A DNA stretch of 64,000 nucleotides, taken from contig QJZR01000017.1 in NCBI GenBank assembly GCA_003246625.1, positions 248,001-312,000 on the forward strand, written 5' to 3'. A program made the position numbers and the translations under genes. The notes beneath the pieces were generated by a model, which saw only the letters and a program-made list of their open reading frames with translations, made no database searches and was not told where the DNA came from. The DNA comes from Alphaproteobacteria bacterium (GTDB lineage Bacteria; Pseudomonadota; Alphaproteobacteria; Rhodospirillales; Rhodospirillaceae). How positions within the stretch are numbered: the first letter of the stretch is position 1; each line of letters opens with the position of its first letter. Shown one piece after another: positions 29,431 through 38,558 of the stretch.

Positions 29431-30018
29431 TCACACCACCCGGCTGATTTCCTCCGCCGCGAAGCGGGGGTTGCGCGGGTGCAGGCGGGCGGCGTCGCCA
29501 TAGCCGAGGTTACACAGGAAATTGGCGCGGATTTCGGTTCCGGCGAAGAACTCGCGGGTGACGCCGTCGGCGTCGAAGCCGCTCATCGGGCCGCAATCGA
29601 GACCGAGCGCCCGCGCCGCCAAAATGAAATAGCCGCCTTGCAGGCAGGCGTTGCGGAAGGCGGTTTCCTCGATCAGCGCCGGGTTGCCCACGTACCAGCT
29701 TTTCGCGTCGGTCTGCGGATACATGCGGGGCAGCGCCTCGTAGAAGGCGTAATCGGTGGCGACGATCGCGGTGACCGGCGCGGCCATGGTCTTGTCGACG
29801 TTGCCGGGGGCGAGAAAGGGTTTCAGCCGCGCCTTGCCCTCGGGCGTCGCCACCAGCACGTAGCGCGCGGGCTGGCTGTTGGCGGCGGTCGGCGCCAGAC
29901 CGGCCAGCGCGACGGCGCGACGCACCAGGTCGAGGTCGACCGGCCGGTCCTGCCAGTGGGAATGGGTGCGGGCGTCGGAAAAAAGCTGCGCCAGCGCGGC
30001 GGGGTCGAGACGGTTCAT
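29431..30018 (-). CDS. rutE: RutE-type nitroreductase (malonic semialdehyde reductase family)
   Basis: This is a 195-residue FMN nitroreductase-fold protein. ALAQLFSDARTHSHW, APTAANSQPARYVLV, ALIEETAFRNACLQGGYFIL and GLDCGPMSGFD match the RutE/YdfG-associated group that reduces malonic semialdehyde to 3-hydroxypropionate. No other rut genes are in the window, so the pathway role is open. ATG 30018 has GGAGCACCCC upstream on the minus strand. Confidence 0.82.
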   Translation of the reverse strand: MNRLDPAALAQLFSDARTHSHWQDRPVDLDLVRRAVALAGLAPTAANSQPARYVLVATPEGKARLKPFLAPGNVDKTMAAPVTAIVATDYAFYEALPRMYPQTDAKSWYVGNPALIEETAFRNACLQGGYFILAARALGLDCGPMSGFDADGVTREFFAGTEIRANFLCNLGYGDAARLHPRNPRFAAEEISRVV

Positions 30019-30105
30019 GGGGTGCTCCTGTCGCGGCCACGAGGTTTGACCGCGGATGACGGAATGGCGATACTCTTGCCGTATCCGCATGTGGGGGACG
30101 GCACG

Positions 30106-31188
30106 ATGATCGACAAGATTGCGCGGCACGCGCGCCGGGGTTTGGCGTGCGTCATGGTCTGCGGCGCGGCGCTGCTCGGTTTTTGGCAAACCGCGCGGGC
30201 CGAGGCCGCGTCGGCGGACGAAAGCGCGGCGGTGGCGCTGATGTACCACCGCTTCGGCGAGGACGGCATTCCCTCCACCAACATCCGCGTCGAGCAGTTC
30301 GAGCGCCACCTGCAAATTCTCGCCGACGGCGGCTATCGCGTGGTGCCATTGTCGCAGGTCGTCGCCGCGTTACGGGCGGGCTCGCCGGTGCCGCCGAAGA
30401 CGGTGGCGATCACCGTCGACGACGCCTATGCCTCGGTGCTGTCCGTCGCCTGGCCGCGCCTCAAGGCGCGGGGCTGGACGATGACCCTGTTCGTCGCCAC
30501 CGATCCGGTGGACCGGGGCACCCACGGCTATCTGACCTGGGACCAGATCCGCACGCTGCGCGACGAGGGCATGGAAATCGGCGCGCATTCCAAGTCGCAC
30601 GCCCACATGGCGAAGCTGTCCCCCGCCGCCGCCGCCGAGGAGATCGCCGCCTCCAACGCCCGCTTCGCGGCGGAGCTGGGCGCCGCGCCGAAGCTGTTCG
30701 CCTATCCCTATGGCGAGGCCGACACCGCCACCCTGGAACTTGCCGCCAAGTCCTACGACGCCGCCTTCGGCCAGCACTCCGGCGTGGTCTCCGCCGCCGA
30801 ACACCGCTTTTTCCTGCCGCGCTTCGCGCTGAACGAGAACTTCGGCACGGAAGACCGCTTCCGCCTGGTGATCAACGCCCTGCCTCTGCCCGCCGCCGAC
30901 CTGACCCCCGCGTCCCCGACCCTCGCCCACAACCCGCCGCTGTTCGGCTTCACCGTCGCCGACCCGCAGGTCTCGCTGCGCGGGCTTCGCTGCTTTGCGT
31001 CCAGCGAAGGGGAAACCCGGACCGAAATCCTCGGCCGCCGCGTCGAGGTGCGCCAGGCCAATCCCTTCAAGGGCACCCGCGGCCGCGTCAACTGCACCGC
31101 GCCGGGGCCGGACGGCCATTGGCGCTGGTTCGGCCGGATGTTCTATCTGCCCGCCGCCATACGCGTCGGCGGCGCGCGGGACGACTGA
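30106..31188 (+). CDS. Exported polysaccharide deacetylase
   Basis: This is a 360-residue protein. The signal peptide is basic (IARHARRG), then hydrophobic, with cleavage near ARAEAAS. The NodB-type deacetylase domain (about 40-260) has the metal motif TVDDAY (replacing TFDDG) and HSKSHAHM (HxxxH). A further conserved Arg-Phe pair (LPRFAL) follows. The C-terminal 90 residues have no family I recognise. Substrate could be a cell-wall or capsule polymer. ATG 30106 has GGGGGAC upstream. Confidence 0.85.
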   Translation: MIDKIARHARRGLACVMVCGAALLGFWQTARAEAASADESAAVALMYHRFGEDGIPSTNIRVEQFERHLQILADGGYRVVPLSQVVAALRAGSPVPPKTVAITVDDAYASVLSVAWPRLKARGWTMTLFVATDPVDRGTHGYLTWDQIRTLRDEGMEIGAHSKSHAHMAKLSPAAAAEEIAASNARFAAELGAAPKLFAYPYGEADTATLELAAKSYDAAFGQHSGVVSAAEHRFFLPRFALNENFGTEDRFRLVINALPLPAADLTPASPTLAHNPPLFGFTVADPQVSLRGLRCFASSEGETRTEILGRRVEVRQANPFKGTRGRVNCTAPGPDGHWRWFGRMFYLPAAIRVGGARDD

Positions 31189-31326
31189 GGGAGAAAAACC
31201 TCGCGGAGGGTCGCGAACCCTCCGCACCTCCCGTTCCTAAAAGTTTTCGCTATAGAACCTTCACGCGGCGAAAAAACGGGGTGCGCGAGGGGGCCGAGTC
31301 CCCTCGCAACGTTGTTTTCGCCCCGG
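31189..31326. repeat. Intergenic palindromic repeat, copy 5
   Basis: This lies between the convergent deacetylase and ribB. It holds two hairpins, GCGGAGGGTCGCGAACCCTCCGC and GCGAGGGGGCCGAGTCCCCTCGC, followed by AACGTTGTTTTC. Confidence 0.8.
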
Positions 31327-31983
31327 TTACCCCACCGCCAGCAGGTCGGCGATGGCGACCATCGGCATGCCGTGCCGCTCCGCGAAGGCGGCCAGTTGCG
31401 CGCCCTTGGCCATGGTGCCGTCGGGGTTGGTGACCTCGGCCAGCACGCCCGCGGCGGGCAACCCGGCGCGGTGCATCAAATCCAGCGTCGCCTCGGTATG
31501 GCCGGTGCGTTCGGCCAGGCCGCCGGGCCGCGCCGCGAGGGGGAAGACGTGCCCCGGCCGGGCCAGGTCGGCGGGCTTCGCGCCGGGGGCGATGGCGGCC
31601 TTGACCGTGGTCACCCGGTCGGCGGCGGAGACGCCGGTGGTGACGCCTTCCTTCGCCTCGATCGACACGGTGAAGCCGGTGCCGAAGGCGGAGGAATTCT
31701 TCGCCACCATCGGCGGCAGGTCGAGTTCCCGGCAGCGCGCCTCGGGCAGCACCAGGCAGACGATGCCCGAGCCCTCGCGGATCAGCGTCGCCATTTGCGG
31801 CACGGTCAGGGTATGGGCGGCGAAGATCATGTCGCCTTCGTCCTCGCGTCCCGGGTCGTCGGTGACGATGACGCCGCCGCCCCGGCAAAGCGCGGCGATG
31901 GCGTGCGCCACCCGCAAGGCGGGGGTGTCGGCGGGGGTGAGCAGAAGCTCCTGGGAAAGGGTCGTTCGTGTGGTCTGATTCAT
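31327..31983 (-). CDS. ribB: 3,4-dihydroxy-2-butanone-4-phosphate synthase
   Basis: This is a 218-residue enzyme converting ribulose 5-phosphate to the four-carbon precursor of riboflavin. [16 protein letters not shown] is the metal/substrate loop, and [17 protein letters not shown] and RPGHVFPL follow. There is no GTP cyclohydrolase II (RibA) domain, so it is the stand-alone form. ATG 31983 follows GGAGCATGTG. Control is by the FMN riboswitch in its leader. The 120 bases between aptamer and start have a GCGGCCCC/GGGGCCGC stem (32035-32053) but no U-tract. Confidence 0.95.
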   Translation of the reverse strand: MNQTTRTTLSQELLLTPADTPALRVAHAIAALCRGGGVIVTDDPGREDEGDMIFAAHTLTVPQMATLIREGSGIVCLVLPEARCRELDLPPMVAKNSSAFGTGFTVSIEAKEGVTTGVSAADRVTTVKAAIAPGAKPADLARPGHVFPLAARPGGLAERTGHTEATLDLMHRAGLPAAGVLAEVTNPDGTMAKGAQLAAFAERHGMPMVAIADLLAVG

Positions 31984-32106
31984 CTCACATGCTCCATGCG
32001 GTGAGCCTGAATCAGGGCAATCGTCGAGAATGGCGCGGCCCCGGCGGGGCCGCGAACGCGGACCATCCGGCACGGCGGGAAACCCCATCGCGCCGGGTCG
32101 TCTGCC

Positions 32107-32265
32107 TATCCTCTTCCATCCAGACTCGGCCGCCTTGCGGCGGGCGTCACTGTCGGCCCCGGTTTCTCACCGGATCTGCTGACCCCGCCGCTTGGCGCGG
32201 CGGGCGCTCGCGGGCTCTCCCTTTCGGGAATACCGCCGGTCGGGAATTGCACCCAGCCCTGAGAA
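32107..32265 (-). promoter_or_regulatory. FMN riboswitch (RFN element)
   Basis: Read on the minus strand from 32265, the aptamer has the canonical segments in order: GGGCTGGGTGCAATTCCCGA, CCGGCGGTATTCC, AGCCCGCGAGCG, GGTCAGCAGATCCGGTGAGA, GGGGCCGACAGT and GAGTCTGGATGGAAGAGGAT. It binds FMN and lowers ribB expression. A GC stem without a U-tract downstream suggests control of translation or Rho access rather than simple termination. It sits back to back with the plus-strand ATPase. Confidence 0.96.
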
Positions 32266-32395
32266 CAAGCATATCCAACTGCGCCGACTATCGCGCCGCG
32301 CCCCCGCCCGGGTCAAGCCCCACCCCTGGACGGATTCGTCCCTGCGTGCGACAGTCTTGTCATTGGCCGATTTTTTGACTGCGAAGAGCGCCCGG

Positions 32396-34936
32396 ATGTC
32401 CGAAACGCCGACCGAAGCCCAACCCGCGACTCCGCCCGGAAGCCTCTACCGCCGCCTCGACCTGCCGCTTGCCGGAATGACCGGGGCGACCGCGGGGGAA
32501 CGGGTGCGCAACCGCCTGCGCCGCATGGAAGGCGTGGTCGCGGTGGAGATCGCCGCCGACCTCAGCGGCGCCACCCTGACCCTGGATCCGGCGCGCGCCG
32601 CCCTGCCCGATCTGGTGCGCGAGGTGGAAAGCCTGGGCTACGCGGTGCTGGACGTGCTGACGCCGCTGTCGATCCGCGGCATGACCTCCAGCGCCTGCGT
32701 CGCCCGCGTCCGCCATGCCCTGGAAAGCGTCGAGGGGGTGATCGAGGCCCAGGTCAACCCGGTTCTCAACCGCGCCGACGTCCGCCTGCTGGCGCCGGAA
32801 CGCCGCCTGGACGAACTGATGGCGGCGGTGCGCCGCGCCGGCTACGGGGTCACCCCGCTGGGCGAGCACGGCGCGGTGGCCGACGTCGAAAGCGCCGCCG
32901 ACTACGGCAGCGGCGCCGGGGCCAACCGCCCGGAATCCCTGATGCTGGGGATCGTCCTGGTGCTCACCGCGCCGCTGCTGCTCAATCTCGGCTGGCAGGT
33001 GCTGGCCGGGCACCCGCTGTTCGCTGTGGCCTGGGCGTTCATCCTGTCCACCGCCGTGCTGGGCCTGGGCGGCGCGCGCTATGCCTTCGGCGCGTGGCGG
33101 GCGATCCGCGAACGCGAGACGACGATGGACCTTCTGGTGGTTCTGGGTTCGTCGTCGGCCTACCTCTACAGCCTGGTCGCCTGGATTTCCCTGCACCCCG
33201 ACGGGCGCAACCTCTATTTCGAAACCGCCGCCGCGATCATCGCCTTCGTCCGCCTGGGCAAATGGCTGGAGGCGATGGTCAAGCACGGCACCACGCGGGC
33301 GATCCGCGGCCTGATGGAACTGCGCGCGAAAAGCGCCCGCGTCGCCCGCGACGGCGGCTTCGTTTCGAAGCCGATCGACAAGGTGGCGGTGGGCGAGGTG
33401 GTGGTGGTCAAGCCCTACGAACGCATTCCGGTGGACGGCGTCATCGTCGGCGGCGAAAGCACCGTGGACTCCTCGATGATCACCGGCGCGGGCCTGCCCG
33501 AGGACAAGACGGTGGGCGACGCGGTAACCGGCGGCACGATGAACGGCGGCGGCACCCTGCACGTGCAGGCGCAACGCCTGGCCGCCGAATCCACCCTGGC
33601 GCGGATCATCGCCCTGGTCGAGGAAGCGCAGGCGCGCAAGGTGCCGCTGCAACGCTTCGTTGACCGCGCCGCCACCGCCTTCGTGCCGCTGGTGCTGGGG
33701 ATGGCGGGGTTCACCCTGTTCGCCTGGCTGGCGGTGGAAGGCTCGTTCGCCGCGGCGGTGGAGGCGGCGGTATCGGTGCTGGTCATCGCCTGCCCCTGCG
33801 CCCTGGGCCTGGCGGCGCCCACCGCCCTGGTCGCGGGCACCGGCGCGGCGGCGCGGGCGGGCATCCTGATCCGCGACATCGACAGCCTGGAAAAGGCGCA
33901 CCGCGTCGACACCGTTCTCTTCGACAAGACCGGCACCCTGTCCGAGGGGCGGCCCTTCGTCACCTCGGTCGAGGCGCTGGACGGCGACATTTCCCGCCTA
34001 CTCACCATCGCCGCCTCGGCGCAGCAGGGCAACGAACATCCGCTGGGCCGCGCCATCCTGGAATACGCGGCGAACTACGGCATCGTGCCGTCGTCGCTGA
34101 AGTCCTTCGAGGCGATGCCCGGGCGCGGCGTGCGCGCGGTGATCGCGGGCCAGACCGAGGTGCTGATCGGCAACCGCCCGCTGATGGAAGGCTTCGGCAT
34201 CGAAATGGCAGTGGGCGACTGGATCGCGCCGCTGCTGGCGATGGCCGGACGCTCGGCGATCTGGGTCGCCGCCGACGGCCGCCTGATCGGCGGACTTTCG
34301 GTGTGCGACCCCCTGCGTTCCGACGCGCGCCGCGCGGTGGCCGCGCTGAAGGAAGGCGGCATCGCCTGCGCCATCGTGTCCGGCGACGCCGACACCGCGG
34401 TGGCGGCGGTGGCGCAGGCGCTGGGGGTGAAGAACGCCTTCTGCGACGCCCTGCCGGAAACCAAGATCCGCATCGTCCGCCGCCTGCAACGGATCGGCCG
34501 CAGCGTCGCCATGGTCGGCGACGGCATCAACGACGCCCCCGCCCTGGCCGAGGCCGACATCGGCATCGCGGTGGGCGCCGCCGCCGACGCGGCGATGCAA
34601 AGCGCCGACATCACCCTGTTGCGCGCCGACGTGGTGTCGGTGGCCAACGCCCTGGCCGTCTGCCGCGAGACCTGGACGAAGATCCGCCAGAACCTGGCGC
34701 TGGCCTTCGTCTACAACCTGATCGCCCTGCCGGTGGCGGCGATGGGGTTCCTCAGCCCGGCGGTGGCGGGCGGGGCGATGGCCGCCTCCAGCGTCAGCGT
34801 CGTGGTCAACGCCTTTCTGCTGACCCGCTGGAAGCCCCACCTGCCCGAGGCCGCGCCGCCCGACGCGCCGCACGACCCGTGCCGCGTCACGCCCCCCGCG
34901 ACGCAGGGGGGGGACAAACCCGAGACGCCGTGCTAA
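32396..34936 (+). CDS. Copper-type P1B ATPase with altered A-domain and HMA motifs
   Basis: This is an 846-residue membrane protein. Two HMA-like ferredoxin folds occupy residues 15-165, but the CxxC metal sites are lost: GMTGATA at 27-33 and GMTSSAC at 95-101. Transmembrane helices follow. The ion motif CPC (466-468), the phosphorylation site DKTGT (D510), EHPLG, GDGINDAPAL, and the Cu(I) signatures YN in helix 7 and MxxSS in helix 8 are intact. The A-domain TGES is replaced by TGAG (363-366), losing the Glu that drives dephosphorylation in P-type ATPases. This suggests a modified cycle or non-transport role. ATG 32396 is chosen; upstream frame overlaps the riboswitch. ubiT follows 37 bases later. 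Confidence 0.88.
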   Translation: MSETPTEAQPATPPGSLYRRLDLPLAGMTGATAGERVRNRLRRMEGVVAVEIAADLSGATLTLDPARAALPDLVREVESLGYAVLDVLTPLSIRGMTSSACVARVRHALESVEGVIEAQVNPVLNRADVRLLAPERRLDELMAAVRRAGYGVTPLGEHGAVADVESAADYGSGAGANRPESLMLGIVLVLTAPLLLNLGWQVLAGHPLFAVAWAFILSTAVLGLGGARYAFGAWRAIRERETTMDLLVVLGSSSAYLYSLVAWISLHPDGRNLYFETAAAIIAFVRLGKWLEAMVKHGTTRAIRGLMELRAKSARVARDGGFVSKPIDKVAVGEVVVVKPYERIPVDGVIVGGESTVDSSMITGAGLPEDKTVGDAVTGGTMNGGGTLHVQAQRLAAESTLARIIALVEEAQARKVPLQRFVDRAATAFVPLVLGMAGFTLFAWLAVEGSFAAAVEAAVSVLVIACPCALGLAAPTALVAGTGAAARAGILIRDIDSLEKAHRVDTVLFDKTGTLSEGRPFVTSVEALDGDISRLLTIAASAQQGNEHPLGRAILEYAANYGIVPSSLKSFEAMPGRGVRAVIAGQTEVLIGNRPLMEGFGIEMAVGDWIAPLLAMAGRSAIWVAADGRLIGGLSVCDPLRSDARRAVAALKEGGIACAIVSGDADTAVAAVAQALGVKNAFCDALPETKIRIVRRLQRIGRSVAMVGDGINDAPALAEADIGIAVGAAADAAMQSADITLLRADVVSVANALAVCRETWTKIRQNLALAFVYNLIALPVAAMGFLSPAVAGGAMAASSVSVVVNAFLLTRWKPHLPEAAPPDAPHDPCRVTPPATQGGDKPETPC

Positions 34937-34973
34937 AACCTGACGGTTCGTTTTCTGCCCCAAGGATGCCGCA

Positions 34974-35627
34974 ATGACCACACCGCCGTTCTCCCCCATT
35001 CTGCTGGGCGGATTGCTGATGCGGGCGATCCCCACCGAACTGATTCAACCGGTGGCGGACGGTCTGGCGCGGCGTCTGCAAGACCGCCACCCCGGCATCT
35101 TCGAACGCCTGTCGCCCTTGGGGCCGCGCCGTTTCCTGGTCGACGTGGTCGACCTGCCGTGGAACTTCCTGCTCTCCGTCGCCGAGAGCGAGGGCCGGGT
35201 CGAGGTCCTGCGCAAGGACGCGGACGAGGCCGCCGACGCCACCATCCGCGCCCCCCTCAAGGTGCTGTTCGGCCTGTTGGACGGCAGCATCGACGGCGAC
35301 GCGATGTTCTTCACCCGCGACATGAGCTTCGAGGGCGACACCGAGGCGGTGGTCGCCCTGCGCAACGCCCTCGACGGCGCGGACATCGACCTGATCGCCG
35401 ACCTGGCCGAATCGCTCGGCCCGCTGAAGGGCGGCGCGACCCGCCTGTCGGAATGCCTGCTCGCCGCGTTCACCCGCCTGGAATCCGACTTCGCCGCCGT
35501 CGGCGACTCCCTGGTGCAGCCCGCGGTACGCCGCGCCGAGGCCCAGGCCCGCCGCATCGACGAACTGGAAACCCGCTGCGCGCAGTTGGAAAAGGCCTTG
35601 CGCCGCGCCCGCACCATGCCCACCTGA
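34974..35627 (+). CDS. ubiT: O2-independent ubiquinone biosynthesis accessory factor UbiT
   Basis: This is a 217-residue protein with an SCP2 lipid-binding domain (about 35-135: FLVDVVDLPWNFLLSVAESEG, DATIRAPLKVLFGLLDG). A C-terminal helical segment (165-215) looks coiled-coil. UbiT binds ubiquinone intermediates for the O2-independent hydroxylations. It is followed 43 bases later by ubiU and then ubiV, which makes the assignment firm. Confidence 0.9.
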   Translation: MTTPPFSPILLGGLLMRAIPTELIQPVADGLARRLQDRHPGIFERLSPLGPRRFLVDVVDLPWNFLLSVAESEGRVEVLRKDADEAADATIRAPLKVLFGLLDGSIDGDAMFFTRDMSFEGDTEAVVALRNALDGADIDLIADLAESLGPLKGGATRLSECLLAAFTRLESDFAAVGDSLVQPAVRRAEAQARRIDELETRCAQLEKALRRARTMPT

Positions 35628-35670
35628 GAACCGCTCTCAAATCCTTGTCCGCGTACCAAGAGGCCCGACC

Positions 35671-36690
35671 ATGACCCGCGTTGCCCGCGACCCTTCCCGT
35701 CCGGTGTCCACCCTGGAACTGGTCTGCCCGGCGGGAACCCCCGCCGCCTTGCGCACCGCGGTGGACGCCGGGGCGCACACCGTCTATTGCGGCTTCCGCG
35801 ACGACACCAACGCGCGCAACTTCCCCGGCCTCAACTTCAGCCGCGAGGAACTGGCCGAGGGCATCGCCTATGCCCACGACCACGCCGCCGACGTGCTGGT
35901 GGCGATCAACACCTTCCCCACCGCGGGGAACCTCGACCCCTGGCACCGCGCCATCGACGACGCGGCGCGGCTGGGCGCCGATGCGGTGATCCTGGCCGAC
36001 ATCGGCCTGATCGCCTATGCCCGCGACAACCACCCCGGCCTGCGCCGTCACCTCTCGGTGCAGGCGGCGGCCTCGACGCCGGAGGGGGTCAACTTCTACG
36101 CCCGCGAATTCGGCATCGCCCGCGTCGTCCTGCCGCGCGTCCTCACCCTGCCCGAGATCAAGGAGCTCAACCGCCACACCGAGGTGGAAACCGAGGTCTT
36201 CGTCTTCGGCGGCCTGTGCGTGATGGCCGAGGGCCGCTGTTCGCTGTCCTCCTACGTCACCGGCAAGTCGCCGAACAAGACCGGCGTCTGCTCCCCCGCC
36301 AGCCACGTCGAATACGTCGAACACGGCAGCGGCCTCGATTCCCGGCTGGGCGGCTTCACCATCAACCGCTTCGCCGACGGCGAACCGGCGGGTTATCCCA
36401 CCCTGTGCAAGGGCCGCTTCGGCGCCAACGACAAGACCAGCTATCTGTTCGAGGAACCGGTCAGCCTGAACCTTCTGACCATGCTGCCCGAGGTCGCCGA
36501 CGCGGGCGTCACCGCCCTCAAGATCGAGGGCCGCCAACGCGGCAAGGCCTACGTCGAAAAGGTGGTGAAGGCCTTCCGCGCCGCGGTGGACGCCCTCGAC
36601 CGCGGCGAGACCCTGGACGCCGCGGCGATCGACGACCTGACCGAGGGCGGCCGCGAAACCGCCGGCGCCTACAAGAGAACCTGGCTCTAA
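35671..36690 (+). CDS. ubiU: O2-independent ubiquinone hydroxylase subunit UbiU
   Basis: This is a 339-residue U32-peptidase-family protein that forms a heterodimer with UbiV. LELVCPAGTPAALRTAVDAGAH opens it. The 4Fe-4S cysteines are C183, C190, C207 and C246, with spacing (7, 17, 39) that matches the cysteines described for E. coli UbiU. It adds hydroxyl groups to the ubiquinone ring without oxygen, with prephenate as the donor in E. coli. It is 12 bases from ubiV. Confidence 0.95.
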   Translation: MTRVARDPSRPVSTLELVCPAGTPAALRTAVDAGAHTVYCGFRDDTNARNFPGLNFSREELAEGIAYAHDHAADVLVAINTFPTAGNLDPWHRAIDDAARLGADAVILADIGLIAYARDNHPGLRRHLSVQAAASTPEGVNFYAREFGIARVVLPRVLTLPEIKELNRHTEVETEVFVFGGLCVMAEGRCSLSSYVTGKSPNKTGVCSPASHVEYVEHGSGLDSRLGGFTINRFADGEPAGYPTLCKGRFGANDKTSYLFEEPVSLNLLTMLPEVADAGVTALKIEGRQRGKAYVEKVVKAFRAAVDALDRGETLDAAAIDDLTEGGRETAGAYKRTWL

Positions 36691-36702
36691 GGACCCCCAC
36701 CG

Positions 36703-37611
36703 ATGACCGTACCCGCCGCCGCCAAGCTTACCCTTGGGCCGCTTCTCTTCAATTGGGACAACGACCGCCGCCGCGACTTCTATTTCCGCGTCGCCGACGA
36801 GGCCGAAGTCGACACCGTGGTCCTGGGCGAGGTGGTCTGCGCCAAGCGCGCCCCCTTCCTCAACCCCCTCTGGCCCGAGGTGATCGAACGCCTGCGGGCC
36901 GCCGGAAAGGAAGTGGTCTTCTCCACCCAGGCGCTGATCCTCTCCAGCCGCGAAATGACCGCGATGCGCGACCTGGTCGCCGACGACGGCCTGTATTTCG
37001 AGGCCAACGACATCGCCGTCGACGACATGCTGAAGGGCCGCCGCCACATGATCGGCCCGATGATGAATGTCTATAACGAGGGCACCCTGGCCACCCTGGC
37101 CGCCAACGGCGCCGACCGCATCTGCCTGCCCGTCGAACTGCCCGGCCGCGCCATCGCCGCGCTGACGAAAAGCCGCCTGATGGAGGTGGAGGTCTTCGTC
37201 TTCGGCCGCATGCCGCTGGCTATCGCCGCGCGCTGCTATCACGCCCGCGCCCACAACCTGGCCAAGGACAACTGCCAGTACGTCTGCGCCCGCGACCCCG
37301 ACGGCATGACCGTGGACACCCTGGACGGCAAACCCTTCCTCGCCGTCAACGGCACCCAGACGATGTCCTATGCCGTCGCCAACCTTGCCGCCGAAATCCC
37401 CGCGATGATCGAAATGGGGGTCGGCCGCTTCCGCATCTCGCCGCACGCGGCGGACATGATCAAGATCGCCGCCCTGTTCCGCGCCGTGGCGAACGGCACC
37501 GCCGACCCGGCCGAGGTGCTGGAGGAAACCGACGGCCTGATCGACGGCGCCCCCAACGCCAACGGCTTCTTCCACGACGAGGAAGGCCTGAAATACAAGA
37601 ACGCGGAGTAA
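36703..37611 (+). CDS. ubiV: O2-independent ubiquinone hydroxylase subunit UbiV
   Basis: This is a 302-residue U32-family partner of UbiU. Cysteines C46, C178, C191 and C195 (CYHARAHNLAKDNCQYVC region) reproduce the 4Fe-4S pattern of UbiV. LTLGPLLFNWDNDRRRDFYF and VVLGEVVCAKRAPFL are typical. The ubiTUV order and tight spacing show an operon. An FNR box was looked for upstream of ubiT and not found. Confidence 0.95.
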   Translation: MTVPAAAKLTLGPLLFNWDNDRRRDFYFRVADEAEVDTVVLGEVVCAKRAPFLNPLWPEVIERLRAAGKEVVFSTQALILSSREMTAMRDLVADDGLYFEANDIAVDDMLKGRRHMIGPMMNVYNEGTLATLAANGADRICLPVELPGRAIAALTKSRLMEVEVFVFGRMPLAIAARCYHARAHNLAKDNCQYVCARDPDGMTVDTLDGKPFLAVNGTQTMSYAVANLAAEIPAMIEMGVGRFRISPHAADMIKIAALFRAVANGTADPAEVLEETDGLIDGAPNANGFFHDEEGLKYKNAE

Positions 37612-37698
37612 GCGGCGTCAGGGGTTAAAAAGCTCGCGGAGGGAGCTCCCCTCCAGCGGATTCCCGCCCTGGAAATCCCCCCTTACAGGATCGACACC
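37612..37698. repeat. Intergenic palindromic repeat, copy 6 (partial)
   Basis: A short copy with GCTCGCGGAGGGAGCTCCCCTCC lies between ubiV and the quinone reductase gene. It lacks the terminator part, so read-through is possible. Confidence 0.5.
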
Positions 37699-38286
37699 AT
37701 GCGCGCGCTCATCGTTCTCGCCCACCCCCGGCCCGGCAGCTTCAACCACGCCATCGCCACCACCGCCGCCGCCGCCCTCGCGGCGGAAGGTCACGCCGTC
37801 GACATCTGCGACCTCTACGCCGAAGGCTTCGACCCGCTGTTCACCCCCGACGAATTGAACCGCGACTGCACGCTGCCGCCGCGCATCGCCGCCGAAATCG
37901 TCCGCCTGAAAGCCGCCGAGGCGGTGATCGTCGTCCACCCCAACTGGTGGGGACAGGCCCCCGCCATCCTCAAGGGATGGCTCGACCGCGTGCTCCGCGT
38001 TGGAGAGGCCTACCGCTTCGGCACCAACGACAAGGGCGAAGGCGTGATGGTCTCCCTGCTCAACACCCGCAAGGCCCTGATCTTCACCACCTCCAACACC
38101 CCGGAAGCGGCGGAACGGGCGCTCTATGGCGACCCGTTGGACAACTATTGGAAACGCTGCGTCTGGGGAGCCCTCGGCATCCCCGCCGAACGCCGCAATT
38201 TCGAACCGGTGATCCTCAGCACGCCGGAACAACGCGCTGCCTGGCTCGCCGAGGCCGCCGCCCTCACCCGCGAGATTCTCTGCTGA
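37699..38286 (+). CDS. NAD(P)H:quinone oxidoreductase (flavodoxin-like fold)
   Basis: This is a 195-residue flavodoxin-fold protein of the NQO1/KefF/MdaB family. It opens with VLAHPRPGSFNHAI (flavin phosphate loop), then VHPNWWGQAPAILKGWLDRVL and TTSNTPEAAERALYG, which are typical. It would reduce quinones by two electrons using NAD(P)H and FAD/FMN. Being next to ubiTUV it could act on ubiquinone, but this is only a context-based guess. Confidence 0.85.
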   Translation: MRALIVLAHPRPGSFNHAIATTAAAALAAEGHAVDICDLYAEGFDPLFTPDELNRDCTLPPRIAAEIVRLKAAEAVIVVHPNWWGQAPAILKGWLDRVLRVGEAYRFGTNDKGEGVMVSLLNTRKALIFTTSNTPEAAERALYGDPLDNYWKRCVWGALGIPAERRNFEPVILSTPEQRAAWLAEAAALTREILC

Positions 38287-38450
38287 TTCTGGGGGAATAA
38301 CGGCTTCGCGAGGGAACCGCTTTCCCTCGCAAGGCTTTCCGCTTTTTCCCTTTTTCCGCCCTTTTTTCTTTCTTTTCCCGCCGCGCGGCGCGACTTTCGT
38401 TCAGGAACGCCACGCGCGGAGCGCGCCACAAGAAGCCGCTGGGGGGGCAT
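38287..38450. repeat. Intergenic palindromic repeat, copy 7
   Basis: GCTTCGCGAGGGAACCGCTTTCCCTCGCAAGGC forms a hairpin right after the quinone reductase, followed by a T/C-rich stretch (38340-38385) and a CGCCACGCGCGGAGCGC segment. The remaining bases to 38558 hold the cbiM leader, with no recognisable cobalamin riboswitch. Confidence 0.6.
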
Positions 38451-38558
38451 GTGCCTTGCATGACGGCGTCATCGGTACGATTCCGGGCATGGCGGCGGGG
38501 GGAACCCTCTGATCTTTCGTTCCGCGGTGTCTTGTTCCCAACAAGCAGGAGAGTTCAG

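Noticed and set aside
38451-38558. Cobalamin riboswitch upstream of cbiM
   Set aside because: The conserved B12-box and core were not found; the same was true upstream of cbiX.
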